This document shows positions 18,495 through 27,521 of a stretch of 64,000 bases of DNA, one piece after another. Numbering within the stretch: the first letter of the stretch is position 1; every line of letters begins with the position of its first letter. A program made the position numbers and the translations under genes. The DNA is from an uncultured Acetatifactor sp. (lineage in GTDB: Bacteria > Bacillota > Clostridia > Lachnospirales > Lachnospiraceae), in the NCBI GenBank assembly GCA_910589035.1, contig CAJUSI010000020.1:1-64000 (forward strand). Direction: 5' to 3'. The notes beneath the pieces are model-generated. The model was not told the origin of the DNA and did not search any database. It was given only the letters and a program-made list of their open reading frames with translations.

Positions 18495-19274
18495 TCAAAC
18501 TTTACTCTCATCTCTTTCCGCCTCCGGAAATTGCTTTTTATAGCGCTCCAGCTCCGCACGAAGCTTCTGAACTTCCTGCTCTGCCAGTTCCTTCTCTTGC
18601 CGCTCTTTTTCTTTTTCCTGCAGAGCTTCCTCCTTCGCCTTCCGCTCGCGTTCCGTATTGGCGCGCTCCTCTTCCCGCGCGTCTTCCCGTTCCAGCTCTA
18701 TCCGCCTGTCAAATGTGTAATCCAGCTGAGTCACCTTTGTCACCTCCTCGCGGCGTTTTGTCAGAAATTCCCGCAGCACGCCCTCCTCGATGCAACGGTC
18801 TATGGCTTTGTCTATGGCTTCCTTCAAATCCTTCTCCGGCTGCATTTCAAGTTCCTCCCGCACATAGCCTACAAATACCATGTACTGCTTTAAAACCGGG
18901 CATTTCGTCAAAAGCTTCCGGTTCTTTCCCGAATTGATGTTATATACCATGCAGGTCAGTTCAAGCTCCGGCTTCTTCATTTGGTTTGTAAACGCGTCCG
19001 ACAGCCTCTGCGGGTACCGCTCCGGCTGCTCCTCCGCCCCATTGTAAAACACCGCAAACCGGGGCGTCGGGATTTTCACCAGCCTTCTCCCGTAAATGTT
19101 CTGTCCTTTTACCCACTGCTCCAGGATATTTGTCACGTAGATCAGCGCCCGCAGGGGCATATTGGGGCAAACCGTGGATTCATGCTCATATACGTTTAGA
19201 CTCATATCCAGAATAAACGCCGCGTCATTGCGCACCGACAGGGAAATCCCCCGTTCCAGGTTACACACCTCCAC
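18495..19274 (-). pseudogene. Rpn/PD-(D/E)XK transposase-like protein, 5'-truncated
   Basis: The frame has family blocks RNDAAFILDMSLNVYEHES, CPNMPLRALIYVTNIL, RRLVKIPTPRFAVFYNG and ERYPQRLSDAF. A long Arg/Glu coiled-coil tail follows (ELEREDAREEERANTERE and so on). This matches the Rpn-like nuclease family common in Lachnospiraceae. Upstream the same frame continues only to YRDPGLVE and reaches an in-frame TAA near 19309 with no ATG, so roughly the first 30 residues of the family (the LFG..ENK...YNA.NGT region) are missing. Either a non-functional remnant or a shorter product from GTG at 19274. Confidence 0.7.
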
Positions 19275-19506
19275 AAGCCCCGGATCCCTATAACTCTCCT
19301 CCTTTTGCCTGCAGGAGAATCGCGGCTGGGTATTTTATGCGGAAACTCCTGCCCTTATTGATAATGAATGGATAAAATAAAAGCATGAATTTCCTTGATA
19401 AAATGAAAAAAGAATATTTGACAAGTATGCAGCGCTAACGGCCATACCGGATTTGAAATAATGCTTTGTACTAAGTTTAGCATATTCACGAGGGAAAGGC
19501 AAAAGT

Positions 19507-19552
19507 TTTTTTGATATTGAATAAGCAACGCTTTTTTGATATTGAATAAGCA
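19507..19552. repeat. two 25-bp tandem AT-rich units
   Basis: ttttttgatattgaataagc occurs twice with a 25-base period in the 540-base stretch between the two Rpn-family genes. The rest of that stretch holds only the promoter at 19605. Confidence 0.7.
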
Positions 19553-19604
19553 CTTACCCGTAAATTCGTAAAATTCTATGTTAAGCATTTATAAAAAATT
19601 CTAT

Positions 19605-19633
19605 TTGACACCTTGCCTGTTATTTGTTACAAT
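19605..19633 (+). promoter_or_regulatory. promoter of the second Rpn-family gene
   Basis: TTGACA (19605-19610), a 17-base spacer and TACAAT (19628-19633). A leader of about 180 bases follows. Confidence 0.65.
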
Positions 19634-19815
19634 GAATGTACATATCGGGAATGTGTCTGAAAGAACATCTGAAACCATTTCGGTTGCCAATCCCTGTATG
19701 AGAAAAACAGATAGCGGATTGTAAGGAAATGGCGGCGGATAAAGCTTTATTTTGCATTTATCATCTATTCTATTCTTTCCGTTAAAACACAGCAAAATGA
19801 GAAAGGAGAATGGAT

Positions 19816-20946
19816 ATGAATGCAAAAGAGGCACAGAGAGACAGCATTTTAGATGAAACGGAAACAGCGCAACTCGGTACCATAGATCAGGCAGCGACAG
19901 TCCGGGCAGTGACAGACCAGGCAGCAACAGCCCCGACGACAGCAAACCAGGCAGTGACAGCCCCGACGGCAGCAAACCAGATGACAGCAGACCAGGCAGC
20001 AACAAACCAGGTGAAAGCAACCCTGGCAGCCCCAAAGCTGCTTTCGGAAATGGACCTGCTGGACGATTTCCTGCTTAACCAGGTAGTGACATACCCGGAG
20101 ATCGGGGAAGTATTTGTAGGCTTCCTGCTGAAGACTATTTTGGGGCGGGAAGTGAAGCACCTGTCCGTCACTGCCCAGAAAGTATTTTATGGTGCTGATA
20201 CCAATCTGCACGGGGCCAGGTTTGACGTGTACCTGGAGTCGGAGATCGAGGAGGGCGTGGAAGGAAACGCCACGGTCTACGATATTGAGCCGGAGAGCGG
20301 GAACAAATCTTCCGACAGGAAGGCGCTGCCGTGGCGGACACGCTTTTACCACGGGAAGATCACGGCGAGAAGTCTGAGGGCAGGCGCGGATTATAAGGCG
20401 CTGAAAAATGTCGTGGTTATCATGATTATGCCCTTCGACCCCTTCGGTCTGGACCGTATGGAGTACACCATAAAGAATAAGTGCGTGGAAGTGCCGGAAA
20501 TGGAGTACGAAGACGGAGCGAGCACCATATTCCTGTACACGAAGGGAACGCAGGGAATCCCCAGCGAAGCGGTGAGACAGATGCTGCACTATATGGAAGA
20601 CACGACCTACGAAAACGCGGTGAACGAGGATCTGCGTAAGATTCACGGGATGGTAGAGACGGTAAAGAAAGATCAGAAGGTGGCCAGAGTGCGCATGAAA
20701 ATGGTGGAAGATATAATCAGACAGAATGAGAAGATTACGGAGCTGGAAGACAGAAACACGGAGCTGGAAGACAGAAATACAAAGCTGGAAGACAGAAACA
20801 CAAAGCTGGAAGACAGAAACACGAAGCTGGAAGACAGAAACACAAAGTTGGAAGACAGAAATACAAAGCTGGAAGATGAAAACGCAAAGCAGGCGGAAGA
20901 GATTCGAAAGCTGCGGGAAGAACTGGATCGGAGGAATGGCAAGTAG
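19816..20946 (+). CDS. Rpn/PD-(D/E)XK nuclease-like protein with repeat head and heptad tail
   Basis: 376 residues from ATG 19816; the ATG at 19810 lies only one base after AGGAG. The N-terminal about 70 residues are low-complexity Ala/Thr/Gln units (DQAATAPTTANQAVTAPTAAN). The core has LDDFLLNQVVTYPEIGEVFV, RFDVYLESE and YDIEPES, consistent with the D...ExE-type PD-(D/E)XK site, and KNVVVIMIMPFDPFG. A 7-residue repeat (LEDRNTK, seven copies, 20740-20886) then builds a coiled coil ending LREELDRRNGK. Family members are transposase-like or recombination-promoting nucleases; activity here is not shown. A damaged copy of its 3' end follows at 21167. Confidence 0.75.
   Translation: MNAKEAQRDSILDETETAQLGTIDQAATVRAVTDQAATAPTTANQAVTAPTAANQMTADQAATNQVKATLAAPKLLSEMDLLDDFLLNQVVTYPEIGEVFVGFLLKTILGREVKHLSVTAQKVFYGADTNLHGARFDVYLESEIEEGVEGNATVYDIEPESGNKSSDRKALPWRTRFYHGKITARSLRAGADYKALKNVVVIMIMPFDPFGLDRMEYTIKNKCVEVPEMEYEDGASTIFLYTKGTQGIPSEAVRQMLHYMEDTTYENAVNEDLRKIHGMVETVKKDQKVARVRMKMVEDIIRQNEKITELEDRNTELEDRNTKLEDRNTKLEDRNTKLEDRNTKLEDRNTKLEDENAKQAEEIRKLREELDRRNGK
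20740..20886 (+). repeat. 21-bp tandem array, seven units, coding for LEDRNTK heptads
   Basis: Units of gagctggaagacagaaacac type repeat every 21 bases with few changes. The unit is a multiple of 3, so copy-number change alters coiled-coil length without shifting frame. Confidence 0.9.
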
Positions 20947-21033
20947 CTTCCCCTTGCTGTAATGATCTATTATCTATAATGCAAGGTTTCAGATCGGTGT
21001 AAGATATATGCTGCAGAGACAAAGCGGGAGGAG

Positions 21034-21164
21034 TCTTCTTTCCCGGTGGGCGGGGAGCGGTCCCACGCCGTCCTGTCCTGGCACCGGGGCCTCCCCAGTG
21101 CCAGGCTCTTACGGATTTTGATCAGTTGGTGGAAGGCGACACCTTTAGCATCAATATCATGGAT
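21034..21164 (+). pseudogene. fragment of a second class C sortase gene
   Basis: Reads SSFPVGGERSHAVLSWHRGL then PSARL, a one-base deletion, and TDFDQLVEGDTFSINIMD. This matches residues around the catalytic His of the intact sortase (LPVGGERTHAVLSGHRGL). The Gly before His-Arg is Trp and the frame is broken. Nothing else of the gene remains. Confidence 0.8.
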
Positions 21165-21166
21165 GA

Positions 21167-21370
21167 GGGATGGTAGAGACGGTAAAGAAAGATCAGAAGG
21201 TGGCCAGGGTGCGCATGAAAATGGTGGAAGACAAAATCAGACAGAATGAGAAGATTACGGAGCTGGAAGCCAGAAACACGGAGCTGAAGGAAGAAAAGGC
21301 AAAGTTGGAAGATGAAATCCAAAAGTTGCGGGAAGAACTGAATCGGAATGGCCAGAAGGAAATGGCATAA
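21167..21370 (+). pseudogene. copied 3' end of the Rpn-family gene
   Basis: From 21167 the sequence repeats 20648 onward (MVETVKKDQKVARVRMKMVED) nearly base for base. It carries a single ELEARNTEL unit instead of the heptad array, and ends LREELNRNGQKEMA. It is joined directly to the sortase fragment and has no start of its own. Confidence 0.8.
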
Positions 21371-21405
21371 CAAAAATGCGGAAAAAGCCATAGAATATGA
21401 AACAA

Positions 21406-21441
21406 GAACTGTCGGGGGAAGGAGCTGTTTCCCGACAGTTC
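21406..21441 (+). terminator. terminator-like hairpin with ctgtcggg core
   Basis: gaactgtcggg / cccgacagttc form an 11-bp stem with a 14-base loop, followed by cttctta. The core resembles the inverted repeat at 653-751. Confidence 0.6.
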
Positions 21442-21614
21442 CTTCTTAGCACCAGGCAGGCGAAAAGATCTTTCTCCTGTCTGCAAAGTAACTGGAGGAA
21501 AAATGAAGAAGCGCGAAAACTTTTATAGATAAATTTCTGGTTTAGGAACAGGATACATAGAGAGACTAAACAGGCGGGATCCCGAGGCCTGTTACGAAGA
21601 AAAGAGGAGGGACA

Positions 21615-21797
21615 ATGGATATTAATGTGGGCGACATCGTAAAATTAAAAAAGCAGCATCCCTGCGGGAGCAGGGAGTGGGAGGTACTGCGCTCCGGCGC
21701 GGATTTCCGGCTGAAATGCGCGGGATGTGGGCATCAGATAATGATAGCCAGAAGCGCGCTGGAGAAGAATGTCAGGGAAATAATACGTAAAACATGA
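21615..21797 (+). CDS. DUF951 (YyzM-like) small protein
   Basis: 60 residues starting MDINVGDIVKLKKQHPCG, with REWEVLRSGADFRLKCAGCG and RSALEKN. This is the complete DUF951 pattern, a small beta-barrel-like fold with conserved Cys. RBS AGGAGGG lies 5 bases before the ATG. Such genes often sit upstream of rpsF in Firmicutes, as here. Function unknown. Confidence 0.88.
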   Translation: MDINVGDIVKLKKQHPCGSREWEVLRSGADFRLKCAGCGHQIMIARSALEKNVREIIRKT

Positions 21798-21852
21798 CGA
21801 AAAAACCGCAAAAGATTTGTGGAAAATATCGCCGAAAATACGCAGATAAGCC

Positions 21853-21927
21853 TTGAAATATCCGGAAATTTATGCTATCATACATATTTGTGATGAATCA
21901 AATTCCTTGCTCGCATCAGATGCGGGC
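21853..21927 (+). promoter_or_regulatory. promoter and leader hairpin of the rpsF operon
   Basis: TTGAAA (21853-21858), a 17-base spacer and TATCAT (21876-21881). In the leader, gctcgcat (21909-21916) pairs with atgcgggc (21920-21927) across loop cag, about 25 bases before the start codon. Such stems can serve as S6:S18 autoregulatory sites in other bacteria. That role is suggested by position only. Confidence 0.55.
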
Positions 21928-21952
21928 CAGAGACCAGAAGGAGGTAACAAGC

Positions 21953-22240
21953 ATGAACAAGTATGAATTGGCTGTCGTCGTGTCTGCCAGAATTGAAGAT
22001 GAAGAGAGAGCGGCTGTCGTTGACAAATGCAAGGCTCTTGTAGAGAGATTCGGCGGCGTCATCACAGAGGTGGATGACTGGGGCAAGAAGAGACTTGCCT
22101 ACGAGATCCAGAAGATGAAGGAAGCTTTCTACTATTTCATCAGATTTGATGCCGAGAGTACAGCTCCGATTGAGATCGAGAGCCGTATCCGCATTATGGA
22201 TAATGTCATCAGATACTTGATTGTCAGACAGGACGATTAA
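21953..22240 (+). CDS. rpsF: 30S ribosomal protein S6
   Basis: 95 residues beginning MNKYELAVVVSARIEDEER, with the conserved GGVITEVDDWGKKRLAYEIQ and YYFIRFDAES, and ending NVIRYLIVRQDD. Binds S18 and 16S rRNA in the 30S platform. RBS GGAGG lies 8 bases upstream. First gene of the rpsF-ssb-rpsR block. Confidence 0.97.
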   Translation: MNKYELAVVVSARIEDEERAAVVDKCKALVERFGGVITEVDDWGKKRLAYEIQKMKEAFYYFIRFDAESTAPIEIESRIRIMDNVIRYLIVRQDD

Positions 22241-22267
22241 GGCTAATTAGAAAGCGAGAAGTGAAAT

Positions 22268-22735
22268 ATGAATAAAGTAATTCTTATGGGACGTTTAACA
22301 AGGGATCCTGAGGTCAGATATTCGCAGGGCGCCAATCAGACAACGGTGGGGCGTTTCTCCATTGCTGTGGACAGGCGTTTTAAGCGTGAGGGAGAGCCCG
22401 ATGCGGACTTTTTCAATTGTACCGCGTTCGGCAAGCAGGCCGAGTTTGTGGAGAGATATCTGCATAAGGGGACCAAGATTGTTCTCAGCGGCAGGATCCA
22501 GAATGACAACTATACCAATAAGGATGGACAGATGGTTTACAGTGTTCGGGTTATGGTGGATGAGATAGAGTTTGCCGAGAGCAAGAATGCGTCTGCCTCA
22601 GGCGGCGCCGGTTTCAACAACGGCGGTTATAATAATAACGGCGGTTACGGAGGGAATGCCCCGGCTCCTTCCGGTGCAGGCGACGGTTTTATGAATATCC
22701 CGGATGGCATTGATGAGGAATTACCGTTTAACTGA
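22268..22735 (+). CDS. ssb: single-stranded DNA-binding protein
   Basis: 155 residues. The OB fold covers about 1-105 ([40 protein letters not shown]). A Gly/Asn-rich linker ([14 protein letters not shown]) and the acidic partner-binding tip [10 protein letters not shown] follow. The tip recruits DNA repair and replication proteins. 27 bases after rpsF. Confidence 0.97.
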   Translation: MNKVILMGRLTRDPEVRYSQGANQTTVGRFSIAVDRRFKREGEPDADFFNCTAFGKQAEFVERYLHKGTKIVLSGRIQNDNYTNKDGQMVYSVRVMVDEIEFAESKNASASGGAGFNNGGYNNNGGYGGNAPAPSGAGDGFMNIPDGIDEELPFN

Positions 22736-22764
22736 GAATGACTTATGTGATAGGAGGTAATGAC

Positions 22765-23028
22765 ATGGCTTTTAATAAGGCAGAAAAACCCGATGGACCC
22801 ATCAGGAAAAAGGGCGGTGTCCGCAGGAAGAGGAAGGTCTGCGTATTCTGCGGCAAGGATAATGTGATTGATTATAAGGACACCAATAAATTAAAGAGGT
22901 ACGTTTCCGAGAGGGGCAAGATTCTTCCCCGTCGTATCACCGGTAATTGTGCAAAGCACCAGAGAGCGCTGACGGTAGCGATCAAGAGAGCCCGCCACGT
23001 TGCTCTGATGCCCTATGTACAGGATTAA
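22765..23028 (+). CDS. rpsR: 30S ribosomal protein S18, zinc-type
   Basis: 87 residues from ATG 22765, with AGGAGG 7 bases upstream; the longer frame is not supported. It contains [20 protein letters not shown] and [19 protein letters not shown]. The CxxC plus CxxH pattern is the C+ form that binds zinc in many Firmicutes. It ends VALMPYVQD. Confidence 0.96.
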   Translation: MAFNKAEKPDGPIRKKGGVRRKRKVCVFCGKDNVIDYKDTNKLKRYVSERGKILPRRITGNCAKHQRALTVAIKRARHVALMPYVQD

Positions 23029-23048
23029 GACCGGGATTCGGTAAAGAC

Positions 23049-23084
23049 AAGGCCAGCTGTCCGTATGGACGGTTGGTCTTTTAA
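23049..23084 (+). terminator. terminator after rpsR
   Basis: A 14-bp stem with G-T pairs (aaggccagctgtcc / ggacggttggtctt), loop gtat, then tt. It may separate the ribosomal genes from gdpP. Confidence 0.65.
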
Positions 23085-23326
23085 GACTGAGAAGCTTCTG
23101 GAAAATATTCTGATATTCGGAAAAAATACGGATTTCTTCAAAGCCTTTCCCTTTTCGACAAATTAAATTGTGGCATAGTGCTGAAGAGTATGGTATAATG
23201 ACTTTATTCAAGGCATGATATGACGGACGGTCATTCAGCCGCGAAACGCTGTTGTGCATATGGTAAAATGTTGATGCCGGTTTCTGAAAAGACAGTGGGA
23301 AATTCGAAGAGCCTCGAGGTATTCAT

Positions 23327-25378
23327 ATGAAAAAAAGAATAAAGTTGAAGGGCCGTATTAAGACATACATTCAATTTTGCCTTTATCTGGGCCTGCTTCT
23401 TGTTATTGTGGACGTGGCCATGTTTATCATGGACACCAGGGCTGCCATACTCCTGACAGGATATATTGTATTTTATTTTGCGATTACGCTGTCCCTTTAT
23501 TTTCATAATAAGCCCGTTATCATGAATGAACTGATCAGCTTTGCCACGGAATACGGACAGATTCAGAAAAAGCTTCTTCGTGACATGGATCTGCCATATG
23601 CGCTCTTGGATGACAGCGGAAAAGTGATATGGACAAACATAGCTTTTGAGAATGTCATTCATCAGCCGAAGGGCTATAAGAAGTCCATTACTTCCCTGTT
23701 CCCTACCATGACAAGGGATCGGCTGCCCGATGAAAACGGGGCGGATGAGGCGCAGTATGCGCTGGAATACGAGGGCAGCGAGTATACGGCTAAGTTCAAG
23801 AAGATTTCCCTGAAGGAGATGGCCGAGCACAGCGATATGATCGAGGCGGAGGGGTATGAGGGGTATCTGATTGCGGTCTATCTCTATGATGTAACCGCGT
23901 TGCATATTGCGCTGCAGGAAGTGGACGACCAGAGCCTGGCTGTGGGTATGATTTATCTGGACAATTATGATGAAGCTCTGGACGGTGTGGAGGAAGTTCG
24001 CCGTTCGCTGCTGATTGCCCTGATCGACAGAAAAGTGAATAAATACATTTCGGGCTTTGACGGTATCTGTAAAAAGCTGGAGAAGGATAAATATCTGGTG
24101 ATCATGAGAAAGCGTGCCGTGGCTCAGCTTCAGGAGTCGCGTTTTGATTTGCTGGAGGATGTCAAGACCGTTAACATCGGCAATGAGATGGCGGTAACCA
24201 TCAGTATCGGCATGGGCCTGGACGGCCTGACTTACGCCCAGAATTATGAATTTTCCAGGAATGCCATCGATCTTGCGCTGGGACGCGGGGGAGACCAGGC
24301 AGTGATCAAGACGCCGGACAGCATTACATATTATGGCGGAAAGAGCCAGCAGGTGGAGAAGAATACCCGTGTGAAAGCACGCGTGAAGGCGCATGCTCTC
24401 AGGGAGATCATCTCGGGCAAGGACCAGGTACTGGTAATGGGCCACAGGATGCCGGACGCGGACAGCTTCGGCGCTGCCGTGGGTATCTACAGGATTGCGC
24501 TTACTCTGGGACGTAAGGCCCATATTGTATTGAACGAAGTGATTCCGGCCATTCAGCCCATGGTGGAAATGTACCAGGGCAATCATGACTACGAAGAGGA
24601 TATGATCATAGGGAATCAGCAGGCCGTGGAGGCGGCGGGCAGCAATACAGTCTTAGTGGTAGTGGATGTAAACAAACCTTCCATTACGGAATGTCCTGAT
24701 CTGCTCCGGCTCTGCAAGTCCGTGGTGGTGCTGGATCATCACAGGCAGGGAACCGAGACCATTGAGAACGCCACGCTTTCCTATGTGGAACCCTATGCTT
24801 CTTCGGCATGCGAAATGGTTTCCGAGATCCTGCAGTACACTTATGACAATATAAAAATCCGCCCGGAAGAGGCTGACTGCATGTATTCCGGCATTATGAT
24901 TGATACCAATAATTTTATGATAAAGACCGGTGTGCGTACCTTTGAGGCGGCTGCGTTTCTGCGCCGCAGCGGTGCGGATGTAACCCGTGTGCGCAAGCTT
25001 TTCAGGGAGGACGCGGAGGGCTACAAGGCAAAGGCGGATGCGGTGAGTCAGGCAGAGATTTACAGGCAGTTTTTTGCCATTTCCATCTGCACGGCGGATG
25101 ACTTGCCCAGTCCTACCATTATCGGGGCCCAGGCGGCCAACGAACTGCTCAATATCAGGGGGGTCAAGGCCAGCTTTGTGCTCACGGATTATCAGGGGAA
25201 GATATATATTAGCGCCCGCTCCATTGACGAGGTGAATGTACAGATCATCATGGAGAGGATGGGCGGCGGCGGGCATCTGAATACCGCCGCATGCCAGATG
25301 GAAGGCGTAGGCATCATAGAAGCCATGGGCGCACTGAAGCGGACTGTGGACAGCATGCTGGAGAGCGGCGAGATATAG
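23327..25378 (+). CDS. gdpP: cyclic-di-AMP phosphodiesterase GdpP
   Basis: 683 residues. Two N-terminal TM helices (about 12-32, 38-58), a PAS-like domain (about 70-160), a degenerate GGDEF domain (about 165-310), and a DHH-DHHA1 phosphoesterase (about 340-670). The active-site blocks are VMGHRMPDADSFG, VVVDVNKPS, VVVLDHHRQG, GIMIDTNNF and GGGGHLNTAACQ. Hydrolyses c-di-AMP to pApA and so tunes osmotic and cell-wall homeostasis. It lies upstream of rplI and dnaB, the usual Firmicutes order. Confidence 0.95.
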   Translation: MKKRIKLKGRIKTYIQFCLYLGLLLVIVDVAMFIMDTRAAILLTGYIVFYFAITLSLYFHNKPVIMNELISFATEYGQIQKKLLRDMDLPYALLDDSGKVIWTNIAFENVIHQPKGYKKSITSLFPTMTRDRLPDENGADEAQYALEYEGSEYTAKFKKISLKEMAEHSDMIEAEGYEGYLIAVYLYDVTALHIALQEVDDQSLAVGMIYLDNYDEALDGVEEVRRSLLIALIDRKVNKYISGFDGICKKLEKDKYLVIMRKRAVAQLQESRFDLLEDVKTVNIGNEMAVTISIGMGLDGLTYAQNYEFSRNAIDLALGRGGDQAVIKTPDSITYYGGKSQQVEKNTRVKARVKAHALREIISGKDQVLVMGHRMPDADSFGAAVGIYRIALTLGRKAHIVLNEVIPAIQPMVEMYQGNHDYEEDMIIGNQQAVEAAGSNTVLVVVDVNKPSITECPDLLRLCKSVVVLDHHRQGTETIENATLSYVEPYASSACEMVSEILQYTYDNIKIRPEEADCMYSGIMIDTNNFMIKTGVRTFEAAAFLRRSGADVTRVRKLFREDAEGYKAKADAVSQAEIYRQFFAISICTADDLPSPTIIGAQAANELLNIRGVKASFVLTDYQGKIYISARSIDEVNVQIIMERMGGGGHLNTAACQMEGVGIIEAMGALKRTVDSMLESGEI

Positions 25379-25489
25379 GAGCCGAAGCAGCGGGTGCATG
25401 GAAGCGAGTCGTAGAGCGAAAGCAGCAGACCGGAGAGCGCAGCGGTATGGAAGCACGGATGAATATAAGACAGGAAGGGATGGAACGAG

Positions 25490-25939
25490 ATGAAGATCAT
25501 ATTGCTACAGGACGAGAAAAAGCTTGGGAAAAAAGGTGATATTATAGAGGTGAGCGAGGGATACGCCAGAAATTTCATTCTGCCCAAGAAGCTTGGGGTG
25601 GAAGCCAATGCGAAGAACATGAATGACTGGAAGCTGCGCAAGGCCAATGAGGAGAAGAAGGCCCAGGAGATACTGGACGCCGCAAAGGCTCTGGCGGCAC
25701 AGCTTGAGGGAAAGCAGGTGATTGTCAGGATGAAGGCGGGAGAAGGCGGGAGGGCTTTCGGCTCTGTTTCTTCCAAGGAAATTTCTGCCGCCTGCAAGGA
25801 ACAGTACGGAATAGAGCTGGACAAAAAGAAGCTTCAGCTTTCCGATAATCTGAAGACCTTCGGAGCATATGAGGTGGCGGTGAAGCTCCATCCCCAGGTG
25901 ACTGGGAAGCTGCTGGTGAAGGTAGCAGAGACGGAGTAA
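25490..25939 (+). CDS. rplI: 50S ribosomal protein L9
   Basis: 149 residues. The N-domain MKIILLQDEKKLGKKGDIIE, EGYARNFILPKK and a long central helix lead to a C-domain with GRAFGSVSSKEIS. Starts 111 bases after gdpP. Confidence 0.97.
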   Translation: MKIILLQDEKKLGKKGDIIEVSEGYARNFILPKKLGVEANAKNMNDWKLRKANEEKKAQEILDAAKALAAQLEGKQVIVRMKAGEGGRAFGSVSSKEISAACKEQYGIELDKKKLQLSDNLKTFGAYEVAVKLHPQVTGKLLVKVAETE

Positions 25940-25987
25940 GGCTGCTGTAATCAAAGGAACCGGGGATTGTTTCGGAAGGTGTAAGCT

Positions 25988-27334
25988 ATGGAAGAAAATG
26001 TACTGAAGAGAATATTGCCCCATAGCGTGGAAGCGGAACAGTCCGTAATCGGCTCCATGCTCATGGACAGAGATGCCATTGTAAAGGCTTCGGAGATCAT
26101 ATCCGGAGAGGACTTTTACAACAGGCAGTACGGCGTTGTGTTTGAGGCCATGTGCGAGCTGAACGACGGGGGATGTCCGGTGGACCTGATTACTCTGCAG
26201 GACAGGCTCCGGATGAAGGATGTGCCGCCGGAGGTCAGCAGCCTGGAATTTATCAGAGAGATTTTGGACATGTCTCTTACCTCGGCAAATATCAGCCGCT
26301 ATGCAAATATTGTGGCGGAGAAATCCACGCTTCGCAGGCTGATACGCCTGAATGAGGAGATTGCCAATACCTGCTATGCGGGAAAGGAAACTCTGGAATA
26401 TATATTGGAAGACACGGAGAAACGAGTCTTTCAGCTGGTACAGAGAAGGAGCATTGATTCTTATGTTCCTATCCGGCAGGTGGTTTTGAATGCCATGGAC
26501 AAAATCGAAGCGGCGGCTAAAAATCGGGGCAGTGTCACTGGAATTCCCACCGGGTTCCTTGATCTGGATTACCGGACAGCCGGATTGCAGCCCTCAGACC
26601 TGATATTGATAGCAGGCCGTCCTTCCATGGGAAAAACGGCTTTTGAGCTGAATCTCGCCCGGTATGCTGCTTTTAAGAAGGAATTGACAGTGGCTATTTT
26701 CAGTCTGGAAATGAGTAAGGAGCAGCTGGTGAACCGTATGCTATCCATGGAATCCAGTGTAGATTCCCAGAAGCTACGCACGGGCCAGATGAATGATCAG
26801 GAATGGGAGAAGCTGATTGAAAGTGCCGGTGTCATCGGGAAATCTGCCCTTATTATTGATGATACACCGGGAATCAGTATTGCGGAGCTGCGATCCAAAT
26901 GCAGGAAATATAAATTGGAACATAACTTGTCCATGATTATGATCGATTACCTCCAACTGATGACCGGCTCCGGTAAGCAGGAGTCCAGGCAGCAGGAGAT
27001 TTCCGATATATCCCGTTCCCTGAAGGCGGTGGCGAGAGAGCTTTCGGTTCCTGTGGTGGCATTTTCACAGCTGTCCCGGGCAGTGGAACAGAGACCGGAC
27101 CACAGACCCATTCTTTCGGACTTAAGAGAATCGGGAGCCATTGAGCAGGATGCTGATGTGGTTATGTTCCTTTACAGGGATGAGTATTATAACCATGATT
27201 CGGAGAAAAAGGGAATTGCGGAGGTCATTATTGCCAAGCAGAGGAACGGTCCCATAGGAACGGTGGAGCTGGCATGGATGCCGGAATATCAGCGTTTCGC
27301 CAATTTAGAACACAAACAGATAAGCGGACAATAG
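25988..27334 (+). CDS. dnaB: replicative DNA helicase DnaB
   Basis: 448 residues. The DnaB N-terminal domain (EAEQSVIGSMLMDRDAI, VDLITLQDRL) precedes a RecA-like motor. Walker A is GRPSMGKTAFE at about 210-218, Walker B is MIMIDYLQLMTG, and the arginine-finger region is SQLSRAVEQRPDHRP, with LRESGAIEQDADVV. It unwinds DNA ahead of the fork. 48 bases after rplI. Confidence 0.97.
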   Translation: MEENVLKRILPHSVEAEQSVIGSMLMDRDAIVKASEIISGEDFYNRQYGVVFEAMCELNDGGCPVDLITLQDRLRMKDVPPEVSSLEFIREILDMSLTSANISRYANIVAEKSTLRRLIRLNEEIANTCYAGKETLEYILEDTEKRVFQLVQRRSIDSYVPIRQVVLNAMDKIEAAAKNRGSVTGIPTGFLDLDYRTAGLQPSDLILIAGRPSMGKTAFELNLARYAAFKKELTVAIFSLEMSKEQLVNRMLSMESSVDSQKLRTGQMNDQEWEKLIESAGVIGKSALIIDDTPGISIAELRSKCRKYKLEHNLSMIMIDYLQLMTGSGKQESRQQEISDISRSLKAVARELSVPVVAFSQLSRAVEQRPDHRPILSDLRESGAIEQDADVVMFLYRDEYYNHDSEKKGIAEVIIAKQRNGPIGTVELAWMPEYQRFANLEHKQISGQ

Positions 27335-27340
27335 ATTACG

Positions 27341-27374
27341 AAAGAGAATGAGCGCACAGGTTCATTCTCTTTTT
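27341..27374 (+). terminator. terminator after dnaB
   Basis: An 11-bp stem (aaagagaatga / tcattctcttt) with a T-run, closing the rplI-dnaB unit. Confidence 0.85.
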
Positions 27375-27521
27375 AGCTTATGGGAAAATTCGCGCACTTT
27401 CTTTTTACGAACCGTTCAGCAATAGTTCTTGAAGAGTTATTTGAACAGAAAGTCCGGCGCCGGACAGACATGAAATCAGAATGCTTTTCAGGGCGCCTTT
27501 TTATATAAGAAAGGAGATACC

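Noticed and set aside
19335..19588. Small minus-strand frames over the 25-bp repeats
   Set aside because: AT-rich, repetitive, no start signals; the region looks intergenic.
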